Assembly: GCF_009208105.1 (NCBI RefSeq)
Contig: NZ_WFKL01000001.1
Span: 2,294,001 to 2,358,000, forward strand
Reading direction: 5' to 3'
From: Rouxiella sp. S1S-2
GTDB taxonomy: Bacteria > Pseudomonadota > Gammaproteobacteria > Enterobacterales > Enterobacteriaceae
DNA: 64,000 bases
Made by a program: the position numbers and the translations under genes. A model generated the notes under the pieces. It searched no databases. It was not told the DNA's origin and saw nothing but the letters and a program-made list of their open reading frames with translations. Shown piece after piece: positions 24,286-36,024 of this stretch; positions within the stretch are counted from its first letter, which is position 1; each line of letters begins with the position of its first letter.

Positions 24286-25683
24286 ATGTCAGGTTTAATT
24301 CTGGTTTCTCATAATTTGCACCAGCATTCGGTGCTTTCTTCAATCTACGACGGGATTATGTCCCTGCGTGGCGGGATTTGGGTGAGTTGGAACGGCGATG
24401 TGGTTGAGGACGACCCAGATGCACGTCATCCGCTGTCGTTTCGTGTCGGCAACAAGTATGACACGCTCACCTTTCCTCTCACTCATGAAGAGTGCGAAGA
24501 GGGTTATTACGGGTATGTTTATCAAGGATTATGGCCCGTTTTTCACCAGCGTCCGGATCTTGCACGTTTCACTACTGAAGGCCTCAAACAGTATCTCAAA
24601 CTTAACGAGACCTATGCGAGAGCCGTAACCGAATACGCGATGCCGGATGACGCTATCTGGATACAGGATTATCACCTTATCCCCAGCATCAAATTAATTC
24701 GCGATGCCGGCCTCACTAATCGCATAGGCTTCTGTTTTCACCAATCATTTCCGGCGGGGCAATCATTTGAAGCCATTCCCGATTGGCATAGTCTGATAGG
24801 CTCGCTGCTGTGCTGTGACCTGATAGGCTTTCAAACGGTGCAGGACATGAATAATTTCCTGCTGTGGGTAGAAACGGAGTTTAGGATTGAGCACCTTGGC
24901 CAAACCACTTTCCGTATTCATGGCAGGGTAATTTCCACCGGCGTTTTTCCTGTCGGGATTGATACCAGCGTGTCTGTGTGCCTAAAAGAGAGCAATAGCT
25001 GCCGCTTTATGGAAAGGCAGTGCAAGGAGACGCTTCCGGCAAATATTATTCTCAGTGGGGGACATCTTGATGATATTACAGGATTTCCCAACCGGATCCG
25101 TGGGATGGACATTTTGTTAAAGATGCATCCCGAATATGCAAAATCCACCACGTTGCTTCAACTGACCACGCCTTCAAACGCCACGGAATCGCTTGAAAAA
25201 ACGCTAAAGGAAGAGCTGAAAGGGCTCACCGATACTCATGCAGTCAGCTTTATCAGCCAGGATTTTAGCCAGGAAGAATTGTGCGGGATTTATCGGGCAT
25301 CGCGCGTGGCATTAGTGACACCATTGATGGCGGGCATGAGTCTGATGGCGAGAATGTACGTAGCCTCTCAAGACTCTGACAACCCCGGCGTGCTGATTTT
25401 GTCACAGTTTGCAGGTGACACCGAGTCGATGAAAGGGGCCATCATTGTAAACCCTTACGACCCCAATGCGATTGCCGATGCGCTAAATTCGGCGCTGAAA
25501 CTGCCGCTTGCCGAAAGGAAAAAACGCCACGCTCATCTGCTCGCAGAAGTAAACAGGCACGACAGCCACTGGTGGGCCGACTGCTTTCTTAAGCGCCTCG
25601 ATAACCCTGAGACTGAAGACGCGATGCAAATAAAAGGAAGTGTGGTGTTAACGGCGGGGTTTAGCGGGCGTATTCGTTATTAA
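24286..25683 (+). CDS. OtsA-like glycosyltransferase fold protein lacking key residues
   Basis: A 465-residue protein colinear with trehalose-6-phosphate synthase OtsA: GGIWVSWNG, GLWPVFHQRPDL, IWIQDYHLIP, NRIGFCFHQSFP, CDLIGFQT, PNGVLILSQFAG and IVNPYDPNAIADAL are all in place. The donor-binding signatures are not. OtsA VERLDYSKGLP is replaced by GGHLDDITGFP (Arg and Lys lost), TPLRDGMNLVAKEYV by TPLMAGMSLMARMYV (Asp and Glu lost), and the N-terminal SNR by SHN. The acceptor-side Tyr, Trp and Asp survive. Catalysis by the usual route is unlikely. No otsB is adjacent. A pseudoenzyme or a changed specificity is possible. Confidence 0.8.
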   Translation: MSGLILVSHNLHQHSVLSSIYDGIMSLRGGIWVSWNGDVVEDDPDARHPLSFRVGNKYDTLTFPLTHEECEEGYYGYVYQGLWPVFHQRPDLARFTTEGLKQYLKLNETYARAVTEYAMPDDAIWIQDYHLIPSIKLIRDAGLTNRIGFCFHQSFPAGQSFEAIPDWHSLIGSLLCCDLIGFQTVQDMNNFLLWVETEFRIEHLGQTTFRIHGRVISTGVFPVGIDTSVSVCLKESNSCRFMERQCKETLPANIILSGGHLDDITGFPNRIRGMDILLKMHPEYAKSTTLLQLTTPSNATESLEKTLKEELKGLTDTHAVSFISQDFSQEELCGIYRASRVALVTPLMAGMSLMARMYVASQDSDNPGVLILSQFAGDTESMKGAIIVNPYDPNAIADALNSALKLPLAERKKRHAHLLAEVNRHDSHWWADCFLKRLDNPETEDAMQIKGSVVLTAGFSGRIRY

Positions 25684-25706
25684 AGCAGATAAATTCCTAA
25701 GTGATA

Positions 25707-25736
25707 AAAAGCCCCCTTACGCTGTGGGGCTTTCTC
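25707..25736. terminator. Bidirectional terminator
   Basis: AAAGCCCC (25708-25715) pairs with GGGGCTTT (25726-25733), with A-runs and T-runs on both sides. It lies between the convergent OtsA-like and Ea22-like genes and can serve both. Confidence 0.75.
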
Positions 25737-25763
25737 TATGAGCGCCAATTGATAAAGATAATC

Positions 25764-26288
25764 TCAGCTGTCCTTTACAATACAGCCAGAAGCCCTTACG
25801 GCGGCAATAATTTCATCGCAATCAAAACACTCTCTATCATCGTGGATTTCATCGTGAGAGTGTCTTTGGGGTAAAATAACAACGGGCTTCGCTTGAGCAT
25901 GCAGGTACAGTGGAAACCATTCACCGCAGGACCTGTCAATATGGTCGCCATTGAACATAGTCCCACAAGTACCCGATCGCATTTCTACCAACTCTTCTTC
26001 GTCGGTCCATGCGACAGGTGTGTGGGTGCTTTTTAACAGTGCAAGCTCCGCTTCTACGGCTTCTGCACGCTTACAAACCTCGGCCCATCGATCGCGTTCG
26101 GCGGTTAATGCAGCATTCATGACGCTGAGTTTTTCTGACTTGTCTATCAGAGCACGAAGATGACCCTTGGCGACAAAGCCGATGACTTCTTGTGTCACTT
26201 GCTCCAAAGAGGGAATGCCGTTGGCTGACTCAACAGTATTTAGAATGCTAGAGGCTGCCACGCGTAATGCTGCTATTTCATGTGTCAT
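25764..26288 (-). CDS. Orphan phage Ea22-like protein
   Basis: A 174-residue protein of the type seen in the early left operons of lambdoid phages: a helical N-terminus (LRALIDKSEKLSVMNAALTAERDR), a coiled coil, the phrase TPVAWTDEEELVEMRSG, then PLYLHAQ and a C-terminal Cys-containing end. This phrase with PLY is common to Ea22-like and related accessory proteins. No other phage gene lies nearby, so it is probably a left-over from an earlier integration. Function unknown in all phages known to me. Confidence 0.6.
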   Translation of the reverse strand: MTHEIAALRVAASSILNTVESANGIPSLEQVTQEVIGFVAKGHLRALIDKSEKLSVMNAALTAERDRWAEVCKRAEAVEAELALLKSTHTPVAWTDEEELVEMRSGTCGTMFNGDHIDRSCGEWFPLYLHAQAKPVVILPQRHSHDEIHDDRECFDCDEIIAAVRASGCIVKDS

Positions 26289-26587
26289 TTCAAACCCCTG
26301 TCTTGATCCCTATCATAAATAGCATACTCAACCGACTGTGCTTTTCGCAACAGACGAAGTTTGTCAGGCTGTTAAGGGGATCGAAACGATTGGTACAAAT
26401 CATTGCCGCATATGTAGTAAAAGAGCCATCAACTTGCGCTGATGGCTCAATAAAAAAGGGTGCTAGTAGTTATCTTTTTTGGAACAGCTGTGTGTAAATA
26501 TTATGCGGTTGGCATAATAACCCTAATCTGCAGTAGATCAACACAGGTGAGGAAATTTCATACAGCCGTCCAGAGATTTATACCACT
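26289..26587. other. Intergenic gap with inverted repeat
   Basis: About 300 bases without a credible gene. A perfect inverted repeat GAGCCATCA-N8-TGATGGCTC lies at 26423-26448. Read on the minus strand it is followed by TTTT, so it may terminate the CsbD/ElaB-like transcript. Confidence 0.5.
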
Positions 26588-26836
26588 TTACTTCCGGCCT
26601 AACAGATAACCAATCACAATACCGACCGCACCTGCAACCGCGACACCGGCAAATGGATTTTCTTTTACCTGATCGACTGCGGTCGACACGGCATCTTTCG
26701 CGGCATAGCTGGCTTGAGAAGCATATTTGCGCGCTGCACCTTTTGCCTGATGTTCAGGGGAGTCAGTAGCATCACCAAAAGCTTCCTGCGCTGCACCCGC
26801 TACTTGTTTTACTTTATCTTCTGCTTGATTAAACAT
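26588..26836 (-). CDS. CsbD/ElaB-like stress protein with C-terminal membrane anchor
   Basis: An 82-residue protein. Residues 1-45 resemble CsbD (EDKVKQVAGAAQEAFGDATD); the end has the DUF883/ElaB-type tail (KENPFAGVAVAGAVGIVIGY, then LLGRK), a single Gly-rich helix with a basic cap. ElaB and YqjD of E. coli attach ribosomes to the inner membrane in stationary phase; this protein has the same anchor but a CsbD-like front. It stands alone, with AGGAG before the start. Stationary-phase or general stress control would be expected from the family. Confidence 0.78.
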   Translation of the reverse strand: MFNQAEDKVKQVAGAAQEAFGDATDSPEHQAKGAARKYASQASYAAKDAVSTAVDQVKENPFAGVAVAGAVGIVIGYLLGRK

Positions 26837-26962
26837 AATTGAACTCTCCTTATTGGTCGTTAAATAAGGTTAGCAGACAAAAAACTACTTAGTTTTTTTC
26901 TTGCCAATAAAGTCACTAATTGGGCTTTTTTAAGGAAAATCCTATGAAAACTGGACGAAAAA

Positions 26963-28387
26963 TCAACGACCTGGCAGGGTCTTGCAGCCACTGTCATTTG
27001 AGGGCGGTGCCACCTTCGGATACTTGCCGTCCGGTGTGATGTAGACCTGGGTGGTGGCAACATAGCCGTCCATAAAGGTGGCTTCGACAAACGTTGCCTG
27101 CCATCCCGGACCGTTATAATTCAAGGAGGTACTCACATTATTACCTGCTCCGACGGTGAGCGGCGTAGGGGTGTAGGTAATACCGCAGGCGAAGCGGAAA
27201 TCTCTGGCTGCAGAATTCGTCGCCGTCCAGCGCAGTACTTTTCGCGGCTTCTCCGAGAAGTGGACAGTGAGGTTCTGGCTATTGCTCTGCCTGTAAGGCG
27301 CAGTGGTAATAACAGGCAACGGTCTATCGTCCTGCAGGCGATTGATAAAGGCAATCAGTGACTGCTGAATGTAATCCTGAATCCCGAGATGTCCGGTATT
27401 TGGCGCGATGCGCAGTGACTTAATACCTGGCAATTTTTCATAATAGAAACGGGAATTATCAGGGGGAAAAAAATCATCGCCGCTGGCATTAACAATATAT
27501 TTTGGGATCGCGAGTCCTGACTGCGCCCGAGTGCCCAAATATTGCATCGGGTCAATAATGTTTAACATTTTCAAAAAGTCTGAATTGTTAACTAAACGGT
27601 CTATCCCCTGATTGTAATAGGGCGCAAAAGCAATCGGCCAGTTCCCACCGTAGGTTTTATACATGTTCAAGATTGCCGACTTGGTATTAAGTACGTCAAT
27701 GACAAAAGGCACGATAGCGACGACGTTCGGGTCAGAAATTGCCGTTAACCAGGTTGCCCATCCTCGTTTAGAGGCCCCGGCAACGATAAACTCGTCGATA
27801 TGCCACCGCACTAGCTCTTTTTTAGCCAGCCTGATGGTTTGAGAGATGGTGGCCGTCATCGGAATTTGCAGTGGCAACTGCTGTCTTTTAGACGGTTGCT
27901 CGGTATATAACTTCCAGGTGCGTGCGATGCTGTCGTCTTCTTCCAGCGGTTTATTATCCTGCTGATAAATTAAATCACGCGTCGGGATGGTTTTCAGTGA
28001 AATGACAATGGTATTCGTTTGCTGCACCACTTTTAACAGGCTATCGTCGCTTATATCGACGGCAATCAGCGCCTTGGGTGACTTGGGAGAGCGGGGAATA
28101 CCTATCGTCACATCCTCTTTCCACTGAGCAGGACTGACTAAACTTTCTGGCGACCAGGACTGTGAAATCATCTGATATTTCCTGATTTCCACATTCTCAA
28201 ACATCTCGGTGCTGACCAAGGCGTAGTTTAAAGGCATTGCCGCCAGCTGCTGGCGGTAGCATGAAATGACCTGCGAAGGTGCATTGCTGTTAATCAGGTT
28301 ACAGCCCGGTGCGACGGGAGTCTGCTGGGCAAAAACGTGACCCGCCGTAAGCGCGGTGAAAGCCAGCAACAGATTTAGCGTTTTCAT
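26963..28387 (-). CDS. pqaA: PhoPQ-activated pathogenicity-related protein PqaA
   Basis: A 474-residue exported protein (signal peptide about residues 1-20, MKTLNLLLAFTALTAGHVFA) of the PqaA family. It has an alpha/beta-hydrolase-like core with GASKRGW at about residue 196 (Ser of the nucleophile elbow), SGDDFFPPDNSR (acid) and NTGHLGI (His), then an Ig-like C-terminal domain. PqaA was found in Salmonella as a PhoP-activated gene affecting antimicrobial peptide resistance; its chemical activity is unclear. GAGG precedes the ATG. I see no clear PhoP box upstream. It is monocistronic here. Confidence 0.87.
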   Translation of the reverse strand: MKTLNLLLAFTALTAGHVFAQQTPVAPGCNLINSNAPSQVISCYRQQLAAMPLNYALVSTEMFENVEIRKYQMISQSWSPESLVSPAQWKEDVTIGIPRSPKSPKALIAVDISDDSLLKVVQQTNTIVISLKTIPTRDLIYQQDNKPLEEDDSIARTWKLYTEQPSKRQQLPLQIPMTATISQTIRLAKKELVRWHIDEFIVAGASKRGWATWLTAISDPNVVAIVPFVIDVLNTKSAILNMYKTYGGNWPIAFAPYYNQGIDRLVNNSDFLKMLNIIDPMQYLGTRAQSGLAIPKYIVNASGDDFFPPDNSRFYYEKLPGIKSLRIAPNTGHLGIQDYIQQSLIAFINRLQDDRPLPVITTAPYRQSNSQNLTVHFSEKPRKVLRWTATNSAARDFRFACGITYTPTPLTVGAGNNVSTSLNYNGPGWQATFVEATFMDGYVATTQVYITPDGKYPKVAPPSNDSGCKTLPGR

Positions 28388-28509
28388 TATTCATCCTCAA
28401 TTAAATGAATAGGATTTTATTTATCGAATTGCGATGAATGGCAAAGCTGACGTTTTATTTTCCGCTCCCTTAACACGAGGGCATCGTCGACGTAAAGGAG
28501 CGGGAGAGG

Positions 28510-30230
<1,721 letters not shown>

Positions 30231-30355
30231 TCAGACCAAAAAGTAAAAAGGGGAGCAAAAAAAACGGATTTGCTGTTATGGGGGCGGAGTTTATCAGATT
30301 CCGTCCCGCGGATACCCGAAAAAAATGCCCCTCAGCGCAGGTTACGGTGGGGGGG

Positions 30356-31174
30356 TTAAAATAAAGAGTCTTGCTCTGGCCAATCGGGTTCAGGCCCTAC
30401 CGCGGGTAAATGTTGGCGCAGCGTTCGCCACAGCGCCTGAGCCTGCTGCGGGGCATCGCTACAGTCTGGAGAGTGAATGAACAGATAGGGGGCGTGACCC
30501 TGCTTCTGCCAGTCGACCAGTTTTTCAATCCACTGCGCAAACCACTGCTGATTAACCGCTAAATCATCGCCACCGATGAAACGCACAATCGGCCGAGTCG
30601 CGGTCACTATCGCATGCACCGGCAACTGCGGTTTTTTTCTTTTCGCCTCAAGCACTGCCTCAGTAATGCTGGTGGCGTGATGTACCGGACGGCTGTCGAG
30701 CAGCGTGCGGTTTATTCCGCGCTGATGCAGACCGCGGTTCAGCGCGCGCTCCTCTTCGCCTTTGTTGAAAAACAGCAGGTTGCGTACTTCAACACCGTAG
30801 TCAAAGCCTTTGGGTAGCGCATCAAGAAAGCGCCACAGACGGTCGAGGTCACGGGGAGCAAAGGCGGCAGGCAGCTGTAGCCAAAGTTGGCCGATACGAT
30901 TTTCAAGCGGCGCGAGGCATTGATAAAAAGCATCAAGATCCTGCCGGCAGTTTTGCAGTGCGGCTTTGTGACTGATGGTCGAGGGAAATTTAAAACAGAA
31001 GCGGAAGTCATCGTGGGTCATATCGCGCCAGCGCATCACGATTTCAGGCTTTGGCAGCGCGTAAAACGTCGTATTGCCTTCAACACAGTTAAAATAGCGC
31101 GCGTAGTCGGCGAGGTCGTGCAGGCCAAGGCTGTTCCATGCGCTGTGATGCCACTGAGGAAGTCCAATATACAT
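30356..31174 (-). CDS. yecE: DUF72 protein YecE
   Basis: A 272-residue protein very similar to E. coli YecE from MYIGLPQWHH to the final QDSLF. Diagnostic stretches are FNCVEGNTTFYALPKPEIV, FCFKFPSTISHKAAL and RFIGGDDL. DUF72 is a TIM-barrel family of unknown function. I use ATG 31174, which gives exactly the E. coli length and has AAGGA upstream; the frame runs on to 31258. It follows yecD by about 95 bases and lies in the same direction. Confidence 0.93.
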   Translation of the reverse strand: MYIGLPQWHHSAWNSLGLHDLADYARYFNCVEGNTTFYALPKPEIVMRWRDMTHDDFRFCFKFPSTISHKAALQNCRQDLDAFYQCLAPLENRIGQLWLQLPAAFAPRDLDRLWRFLDALPKGFDYGVEVRNLLFFNKGEEERALNRGLHQRGINRTLLDSRPVHHATSITEAVLEAKRKKPQLPVHAIVTATRPIVRFIGGDDLAVNQQWFAQWIEKLVDWQKQGHAPYLFIHSPDCSDAPQQAQALWRTLRQHLPAVGPEPDWPEQDSLF

Positions 31175-31269
31175 GTCGGATACCGTCCTTTCGACTGTCC
31201 TTTTAACCGAGGTTAATAAAATAAAACGCCGCCCGGAGGCGGCGTTGGCTGACATCAAGCAGGGTAACC

Positions 31270-31845
31270 TTACTCCGCGATGGCAGCAAGCACCTCTTCA
31301 GTGGAACGAACGCGACTGATGCGCGGGAAAATAAACTGCACGCTTGACTGGTGATGGTCGTTATTGTGTGCGCTGCACGCATCTTCGGCAATCACTAATT
31401 CAAAGCCCAGTTCCCAGGCGTTACGCGCGGTAGACTCAACGCCGATGTTGGTGGAGATGCCGCACAGTACCACGGTTTTGATGCCGCGACGGCGCAGTTG
31501 CAGCTCCAAATCGGTGCCGTAGAATGCGCCCCATTGGCGTTTTACAACCTGGAGGTCTTTGTCAGTTACGTTAAGTTGCTCAGGGAATTCCCACCAGTTA
31601 TCAGGCAGGCTAGCAGCCGGAGCTGAAGCATCAACCGGCTGCTTCAGCGCTTCATCGAAGGTGGCTGACCAACCCACGCGTACCATGAACACCGGTGCGC
31701 CCAGGGTGTTAAAGCGAGTTTTTAGCTCAGTGGCTTTGTCCAATACTTGCTGTGCGGAGTGTGGGCCACCGGCATACGGCAAAATGCCTTTTTGCAAATC
31801 GATGACGACCAGAGCGGTTGTTTTAGGATCAAGTTTCAAAGACAT
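31270..31845 (-). CDS. yecD: Isochorismatase-family hydrolase YecD
   Basis: A 191-residue cysteine hydrolase. The catalytic Asp lies in VVIDLQKGI (about 16), Lys in VVKRQWGAF (about 103) and Cys in [16 protein letters not shown] (about 133), followed by a cis-peptide motif typical of this family. The substrate of YecD is not known. It is divergent from aspS across 290 bases, as in E. coli, and probably starts a loose operon with yecE and cmoAB. Confidence 0.92.
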   Translation of the reverse strand: MSLKLDPKTTALVVIDLQKGILPYAGGPHSAQQVLDKATELKTRFNTLGAPVFMVRVGWSATFDEALKQPVDASAPAASLPDNWWEFPEQLNVTDKDLQVVKRQWGAFYGTDLELQLRRRGIKTVVLCGISTNIGVESTARNAWELGFELVIAEDACSAHNNDHHQSSVQFIFPRISRVRSTEEVLAAIAE

Positions 31846-32135
31846 AAGAAGAGACTCGCAAATTTATAGAAGGAGAAACCCACGTACCTGCACTGCGTCC
31901 TGGCGATGGCAGTTACTTAGGGTACTAAGAATTCTCTAAGAGTTTATGTCAACCAGGTAGGGGAGATGTTAGGAAATTTGTTAAATTATGTGTGAGAAGG
32001 CGTCTGAGCGAATTTCAGCTGCATCTACTGCGTGTTCGCTCTTATCGTCTGCGCGAAATTCCTTTATAATGACCGCCTTTTTTCGACCCATATTACTCCG
32101 ATTCTCACAGGCCGTGAGATCAAAGGGATACCGTT

Positions 32136-33929
32136 ATGCGTACTGAATATTGTGGCAAGCTAAATTCGTCCAACGTTGGCCAGGAAGTGACTTTGTGCGG
32201 TTGGGTTAACCGCCGTCGCGATCTGGGTGGTTTGATCTTCATCGATTTGCGCGACCGTGAAGGCATCGTGCAGGTATTTTTCGATCCGGATCAAAGCACG
32301 GCGTACGAATTGGCATCAGAACTGCGTAATGAGTTTTGCGTGCAGTTGACCGGTACCGTTCGCGCGCGTCCTGAAAGCCAGTTTAATAAAGACATGGCCA
32401 CCGGTGAAGTGGAAGTGTTTGCCAGCCAGCTGAACATCATTAACCGTTCTGAGCCACTGCCGCTGGACTCCAACCAGACCAATACCGAAGAAGCGCGTCT
32501 GAAATACCGCTATCTTGACCTGCGTCGTCCCGACATGGCCAACCGCCTGAAAACTCGCGCACGCATCACCAGCCTGGTGCGCCGCTTTATGGACAGCCAC
32601 GACTTCCTCGACATCGAAACGCCGATGCTGACTAAGGCTACGCCAGAAGGCGCACGTGACTATTTGGTGCCGAGCCGCGTACACAAAGGCAAGTTTTATG
32701 CGCTGCCGCAGTCCCCACAGCTGTTTAAACAACTGTTAATGATGTCGGGCTTCGATCGCTACTATCAAATCGTTAAGTGCTTCCGTGATGAGGACTTGCG
32801 TGCAGACCGTCAGCCTGAATTCACCCAGATCGACGTTGAAACTTCCTTCATGACCGCCGAACAGGTGCGTGAAATTATGGAGAAATTGGCGCGTGAGCTG
32901 TGGCTTGAAGTTAAAGGTGTGGCCCTGGGCGATTTCCCTATCATGACGTTTGCCGAAGCCATGCGTCGCTATGGTTCTGATAAACCGGATCTGCGTAATC
33001 CGATGGAACTGGTCGACGTTGCTGACCTGTTCAAAACTATCGAGTTCAAAGTCTTTGCCGATCCGGCCAATGACCCTAAAGGCCGCGTTGCCGCACTGCG
33101 CGTTCCTGGCGCCGCCCAGCTGAGCCGTAAGCAAATCGACGAATACGCCAAGTTCATCGAGATTTATGGCGCGAAAGGTCTGGCTTACATCAAAGTCAAC
33201 GAAGTGGCGAAAGGCCTTGAAGGTATTCAAAGCCCGGTGGCTAAATTCCTGAACGCCGAGCTGCTGAGAGCGCTGATCGAGCGTACTCAGGCGCAGGACG
33301 GTGACATGATTTTCTTCGGCGCGGCCAGTGCTAAAATTGTTACCGATGCTATCGGCGCGCTGCGTTTGAAAATCGGTCGTGATTTGAAAATTACTAACGA
33401 ATCCGCGTGGGCCCCGCTGTGGGTTGTTGACTTCCCGATGTTTGAAGACACCGATGAAGGCGGCCTGACTGCGATGCACCATCCGTTCACTGCGCCTAAA
33501 GAGATGAATGCGCAGGAGCTGGCTTCTAACCCGACGTCGGCCATTGCCAATGCCTACGACATGGTGATCAACGGTTATGAAGTGGGTGGCGGTTCGGTGC
33601 GTATTCACCGCGGTGAAATGCAGCAGGCGGTATTCAGCATTCTGGGTATTACCGAGCAAGAGCAGCGCGAGAAGTTCGGCTTCCTGCTCGACGCCTTGAA
33701 ATACGGCGCTCCACCGCACGCAGGCCTGGCGTTTGGTCTTGACCGCCTGGTCATGCTATTAACCGGTACTGACAACATTCGCGACGTTATTGCCTTCCCG
33801 AAAACCACGGCAGCGGCCTGCCTGATGACGGAAGCACCAAACTTTGCCAATCCTGCATCACTGGTTGAGCTGGGCATTAGCATCATTGCTAAAAAAGCGG
33901 CACCTGACGCAAATCCAGAGAATGAGTAA
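32136..33929 (+). CDS. aspS: Aspartyl-tRNA synthetase
   Basis: A 597-residue class IIb synthetase. It has the OB-fold anticodon domain ([20 protein letters not shown], residues 15-100), motif 1 around [20 protein letters not shown], motif 2 ([18 protein letters not shown], about 217) and motif 3 ([15 protein letters not shown], about 530), plus the bacterial GAD insertion (about 290-420). It charges tRNA-Asp. Its last base overlaps the start of nudB (TAATG), which supports a small operon with nudB and perhaps yebC-ruvC. Confidence 0.98.
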   Translation: MRTEYCGKLNSSNVGQEVTLCGWVNRRRDLGGLIFIDLRDREGIVQVFFDPDQSTAYELASELRNEFCVQLTGTVRARPESQFNKDMATGEVEVFASQLNIINRSEPLPLDSNQTNTEEARLKYRYLDLRRPDMANRLKTRARITSLVRRFMDSHDFLDIETPMLTKATPEGARDYLVPSRVHKGKFYALPQSPQLFKQLLMMSGFDRYYQIVKCFRDEDLRADRQPEFTQIDVETSFMTAEQVREIMEKLARELWLEVKGVALGDFPIMTFAEAMRRYGSDKPDLRNPMELVDVADLFKTIEFKVFADPANDPKGRVAALRVPGAAQLSRKQIDEYAKFIEIYGAKGLAYIKVNEVAKGLEGIQSPVAKFLNAELLRALIERTQAQDGDMIFFGAASAKIVTDAIGALRLKIGRDLKITNESAWAPLWVVDFPMFEDTDEGGLTAMHHPFTAPKEMNAQELASNPTSAIANAYDMVINGYEVGGGSVRIHRGEMQQAVFSILGITEQEQREKFGFLLDALKYGAPPHAGLAFGLDRLVMLLTGTDNIRDVIAFPKTTAAACLMTEAPNFANPASLVELGISIIAKKAAPDANPENE

Positions 33930-34366
33930 TGAGCTATAAGCGTCCTGAGTCGATACTGGTTGTCATCTATGCCAGCAACAACGGCCGGGTGCTGATGCTC
34001 CAGCGGCGTGATGACATCGAATTCTGGCAGTCGGTTACCGGCAGTCTGGAAGACGGTGAATCACCCGCACAAACCGCGCAGCGTGAGGTTTTGGAGGAGG
34101 TTGGCATCGATATTGCCGGCGAAAATCTGGTCTTGCAGAACTGCGAGCGCTGCGTTGAGTTTGAACTGTTTGCGCACCTGCGCCATCGCTATGCTCCGGG
34201 CGTGACCTGGAATAAAGAGCACTGGTTCTGCCTGGCATTGCCCGAAGAACGTGACATTGTTCTGACCGAGCATCACGCCTATCGATGGCTGGACAAAGCG
34301 GCTGCGGCCGCGTTTACCAAGTCACCGAGCAACCAGCAGGCGATTGAAGAATTTGTTATTTATTAG
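33929..34366 (+). CDS. nudB: Dihydroneopterin triphosphate diphosphatase NudB
   Basis: A 145-residue Nudix enzyme with the complete Nudix box GSLEDGESPAQTAQREVLEE, VG (about residues 35-57). NudB removes pyrophosphate from dihydroneopterin triphosphate early in folate synthesis. The start codon overlaps the aspS stop by one base, so it is translationally coupled. Length and location match E. coli nudB. Confidence 0.95.
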   Translation: MSYKRPESILVVIYASNNGRVLMLQRRDDIEFWQSVTGSLEDGESPAQTAQREVLEEVGIDIAGENLVLQNCERCVEFELFAHLRHRYAPGVTWNKEHWFCLALPEERDIVLTEHHAYRWLDKAAAAAFTKSPSNQQAIEEFVIY

Positions 34367-34455
34367 GTCTTTACACGAAACGTTCAAGATTCAGCGTACA
34401 AGACTGTCGATTATCTAAATGAGTTCAGCCTGGCTAAGGCTTATGGAGATTTTTT

Positions 34456-35199
34456 ATGGCAGGTCACAGTAAGTGGGCCAACACCAAACACCGCAAAGCA
34501 GCACAAGACTCAAAACGCGGTAAAATTTTCACCAAAATTATTCGTGAGCTGGTAACCGCGGCGAAGCTGGGCGGTGGCGATCCGGGTGCCAACCCACGTC
34601 TTCGTGCGGCTATTGACAAAGCGTTGTCCAACAACATGACGCGCGACACCCTGAACCGTGCAATTGCACGCGGCGTGGGCGGTGATGATGATAGCAACAT
34701 GGAAACCATCATCTATGAAGGCTACGGTCCGGGCGGCACTGCCGTCATGGTTGAATGCCTGAGTGATAACCGTAACCGCACCGTTGCCGAAGTTCGTCAC
34801 GCCTTCAACAAAACCGGCGGCAACCTCGGTACCGACGGTTCGGTGGCTTACCTGTTCACCAAAACCGGCGTGATCACCTTTGCACCGGGTCAGGATGAAG
34901 ACGTTATCATGGAAGCGGCGCTCGAGGCCGGTGCTGACGACGTTCAGACCTTTGACGACGGCGCAATCGACGTTTATACCGCATGGGAAAGCGTGGGTGA
35001 TGTGAAAGACGCATTGGCCGCGGCAGGTTTTGTCGCCGATCAGGCAGAAGTGACCATGATCCCGGCAACTAAAACCGACATGGATGCCGACACCGCGCCT
35101 AAGTTGCTGCGTCTTATCGACATGCTTGAAGACTGTGATGATGTGCAGGAGGTTTACCACAACGGTGAAATCTCCGACGAGATTGCAGAAACACTGTAA
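34456..35199 (+). CDS. yebC: YebC/PmpR family DNA-binding regulator
   Basis: A 247-residue protein of the conserved YebC family, opening with [20 protein letters not shown] and including [20 protein letters not shown] and [17 protein letters not shown]. YebC proteins have been described as transcription regulators and, more recently, as factors that help ribosomes through proline-rich stretches; which role applies here is not decidable from sequence. It lies between nudB and ruvC in the standard enterobacterial order. Confidence 0.96.
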   Translation: MAGHSKWANTKHRKAAQDSKRGKIFTKIIRELVTAAKLGGGDPGANPRLRAAIDKALSNNMTRDTLNRAIARGVGGDDDSNMETIIYEGYGPGGTAVMVECLSDNRNRTVAEVRHAFNKTGGNLGTDGSVAYLFTKTGVITFAPGQDEDVIMEAALEAGADDVQTFDDGAIDVYTAWESVGDVKDALAAAGFVADQAEVTMIPATKTDMDADTAPKLLRLIDMLEDCDDVQEVYHNGEISDEIAETL

Positions 35200-35397
35200 T
35201 CTACTCCTCAGCCGGAGGCGCGACGGGCTCGCGTTTTCCGGCTGGCTTTACGGACATCCTCGGTCCGGTTTGTTTTTTATCTCAATTCCAGACAAACTTG
35301 CCAGCAGAACACCCCGTTTAAGACGCAGGAAACTGTGTTTTTTACGAGAGACAGTCGACGGGTTAAGGGTTATCCCAAGAGAAGGTATCAATAAGCT

Positions 35398-35919
35398 ATG
35401 GCTATAATTCTGGGGATTGACCCCGGTTCACGCGTAACAGGCTATGGCATTATTCGCCAAGAAGGCAGGCAGCTCAGCTATTTGGGCAGCGGATGCATTC
35501 GCACGGTAGTGACCGATATGCCGGGGCGCTTAAAGCTTATCTACGCGGGCGTTACCGAAATCATTACCCAATTTCAACCGGACTTCTTTGCCATTGAGTC
35601 GGTGTTTATGGCTAAAAATCCTGACTCGGCGCTCAAGCTGGGGCAGGCACGCGGTGCGGCGATTGTGGCGGCGGTCAATCAGGATTTGCCGGTGTTTGAA
35701 TACGCCGCACGTCAGGTTAAACAAACGGTGGTCGGTACTGGCGCCGCCGAAAAAAGTCAGGTGCAGCACATGGTCCGCTCGCTGCTCAAGCTGCCGGCCA
35801 ATCCTCAATCGGATGCCGCCGATGCGTTGGCCATTGCCATTACTCACTGCCATATGAGCCAAAATGCGCTTCGTCTGAGTACCGACAAACTCCAGATGGC
35901 GCGTGGCAGAATGCGATAA
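35398..35919 (+). CDS. ruvC: Holliday junction endonuclease RuvC
   Basis: A 173-residue resolvase with the RNase H-like fold. Catalytic acids are visible in [14 protein letters not shown] (Asp7), FAIESVFM (Glu) and [13 protein letters not shown] (two Asp near 138-141). As in E. coli, it lies upstream of ruvAB but is separated from ruvA by an SOS-box-bearing gap, so ruvC itself is probably not SOS-induced and is expressed with yebC. Confidence 0.97.
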   Translation: MAIILGIDPGSRVTGYGIIRQEGRQLSYLGSGCIRTVVTDMPGRLKLIYAGVTEIITQFQPDFFAIESVFMAKNPDSALKLGQARGAAIVAAVNQDLPVFEYAARQVKQTVVGTGAAEKSQVQHMVRSLLKLPANPQSDAADALAIAITHCHMSQNALRLSTDKLQMARGRMR

Positions 35920-35925
35920 TTAAGA

Positions 35926-35941
35926 CTGGATATCTATCCAG
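35926..35941 (+). promoter_or_regulatory. LexA (SOS) box upstream of ruvAB
   Basis: CTGG-ATATCTAT-CCAG is a perfect inverted repeat 84 bases before ruvA. As I recall, it is identical in core to the box that controls E. coli ruvAB. LexA repression of ruvAB is therefore expected here too. Confidence 0.85.
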
Positions 35942-36024
35942 CTCTTTTCTATGATATAAACGATAAAAATTTCAGTCACTCTGCGGGCGTTGCTCGGGGG
36001 GTTAATCCGCAAAGGAAGGTAAAA

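Noticed and set aside
28388..28509. PhoP box upstream of pqaA
   Set aside because: No pair of GTTTA-like repeats at the required spacing was found.
32736..33719. 327-codon antisense frame within aspS
   Set aside because: Long antisense frames arise from codon bias in strongly expressed genes. It has no ribosome site or family likeness, and aspS is secure.
34510..35160. 216-codon antisense frame within yebC
   Set aside because: Shadow of yebC with His/Val/Arg-rich low-quality sequence and no domain signs.
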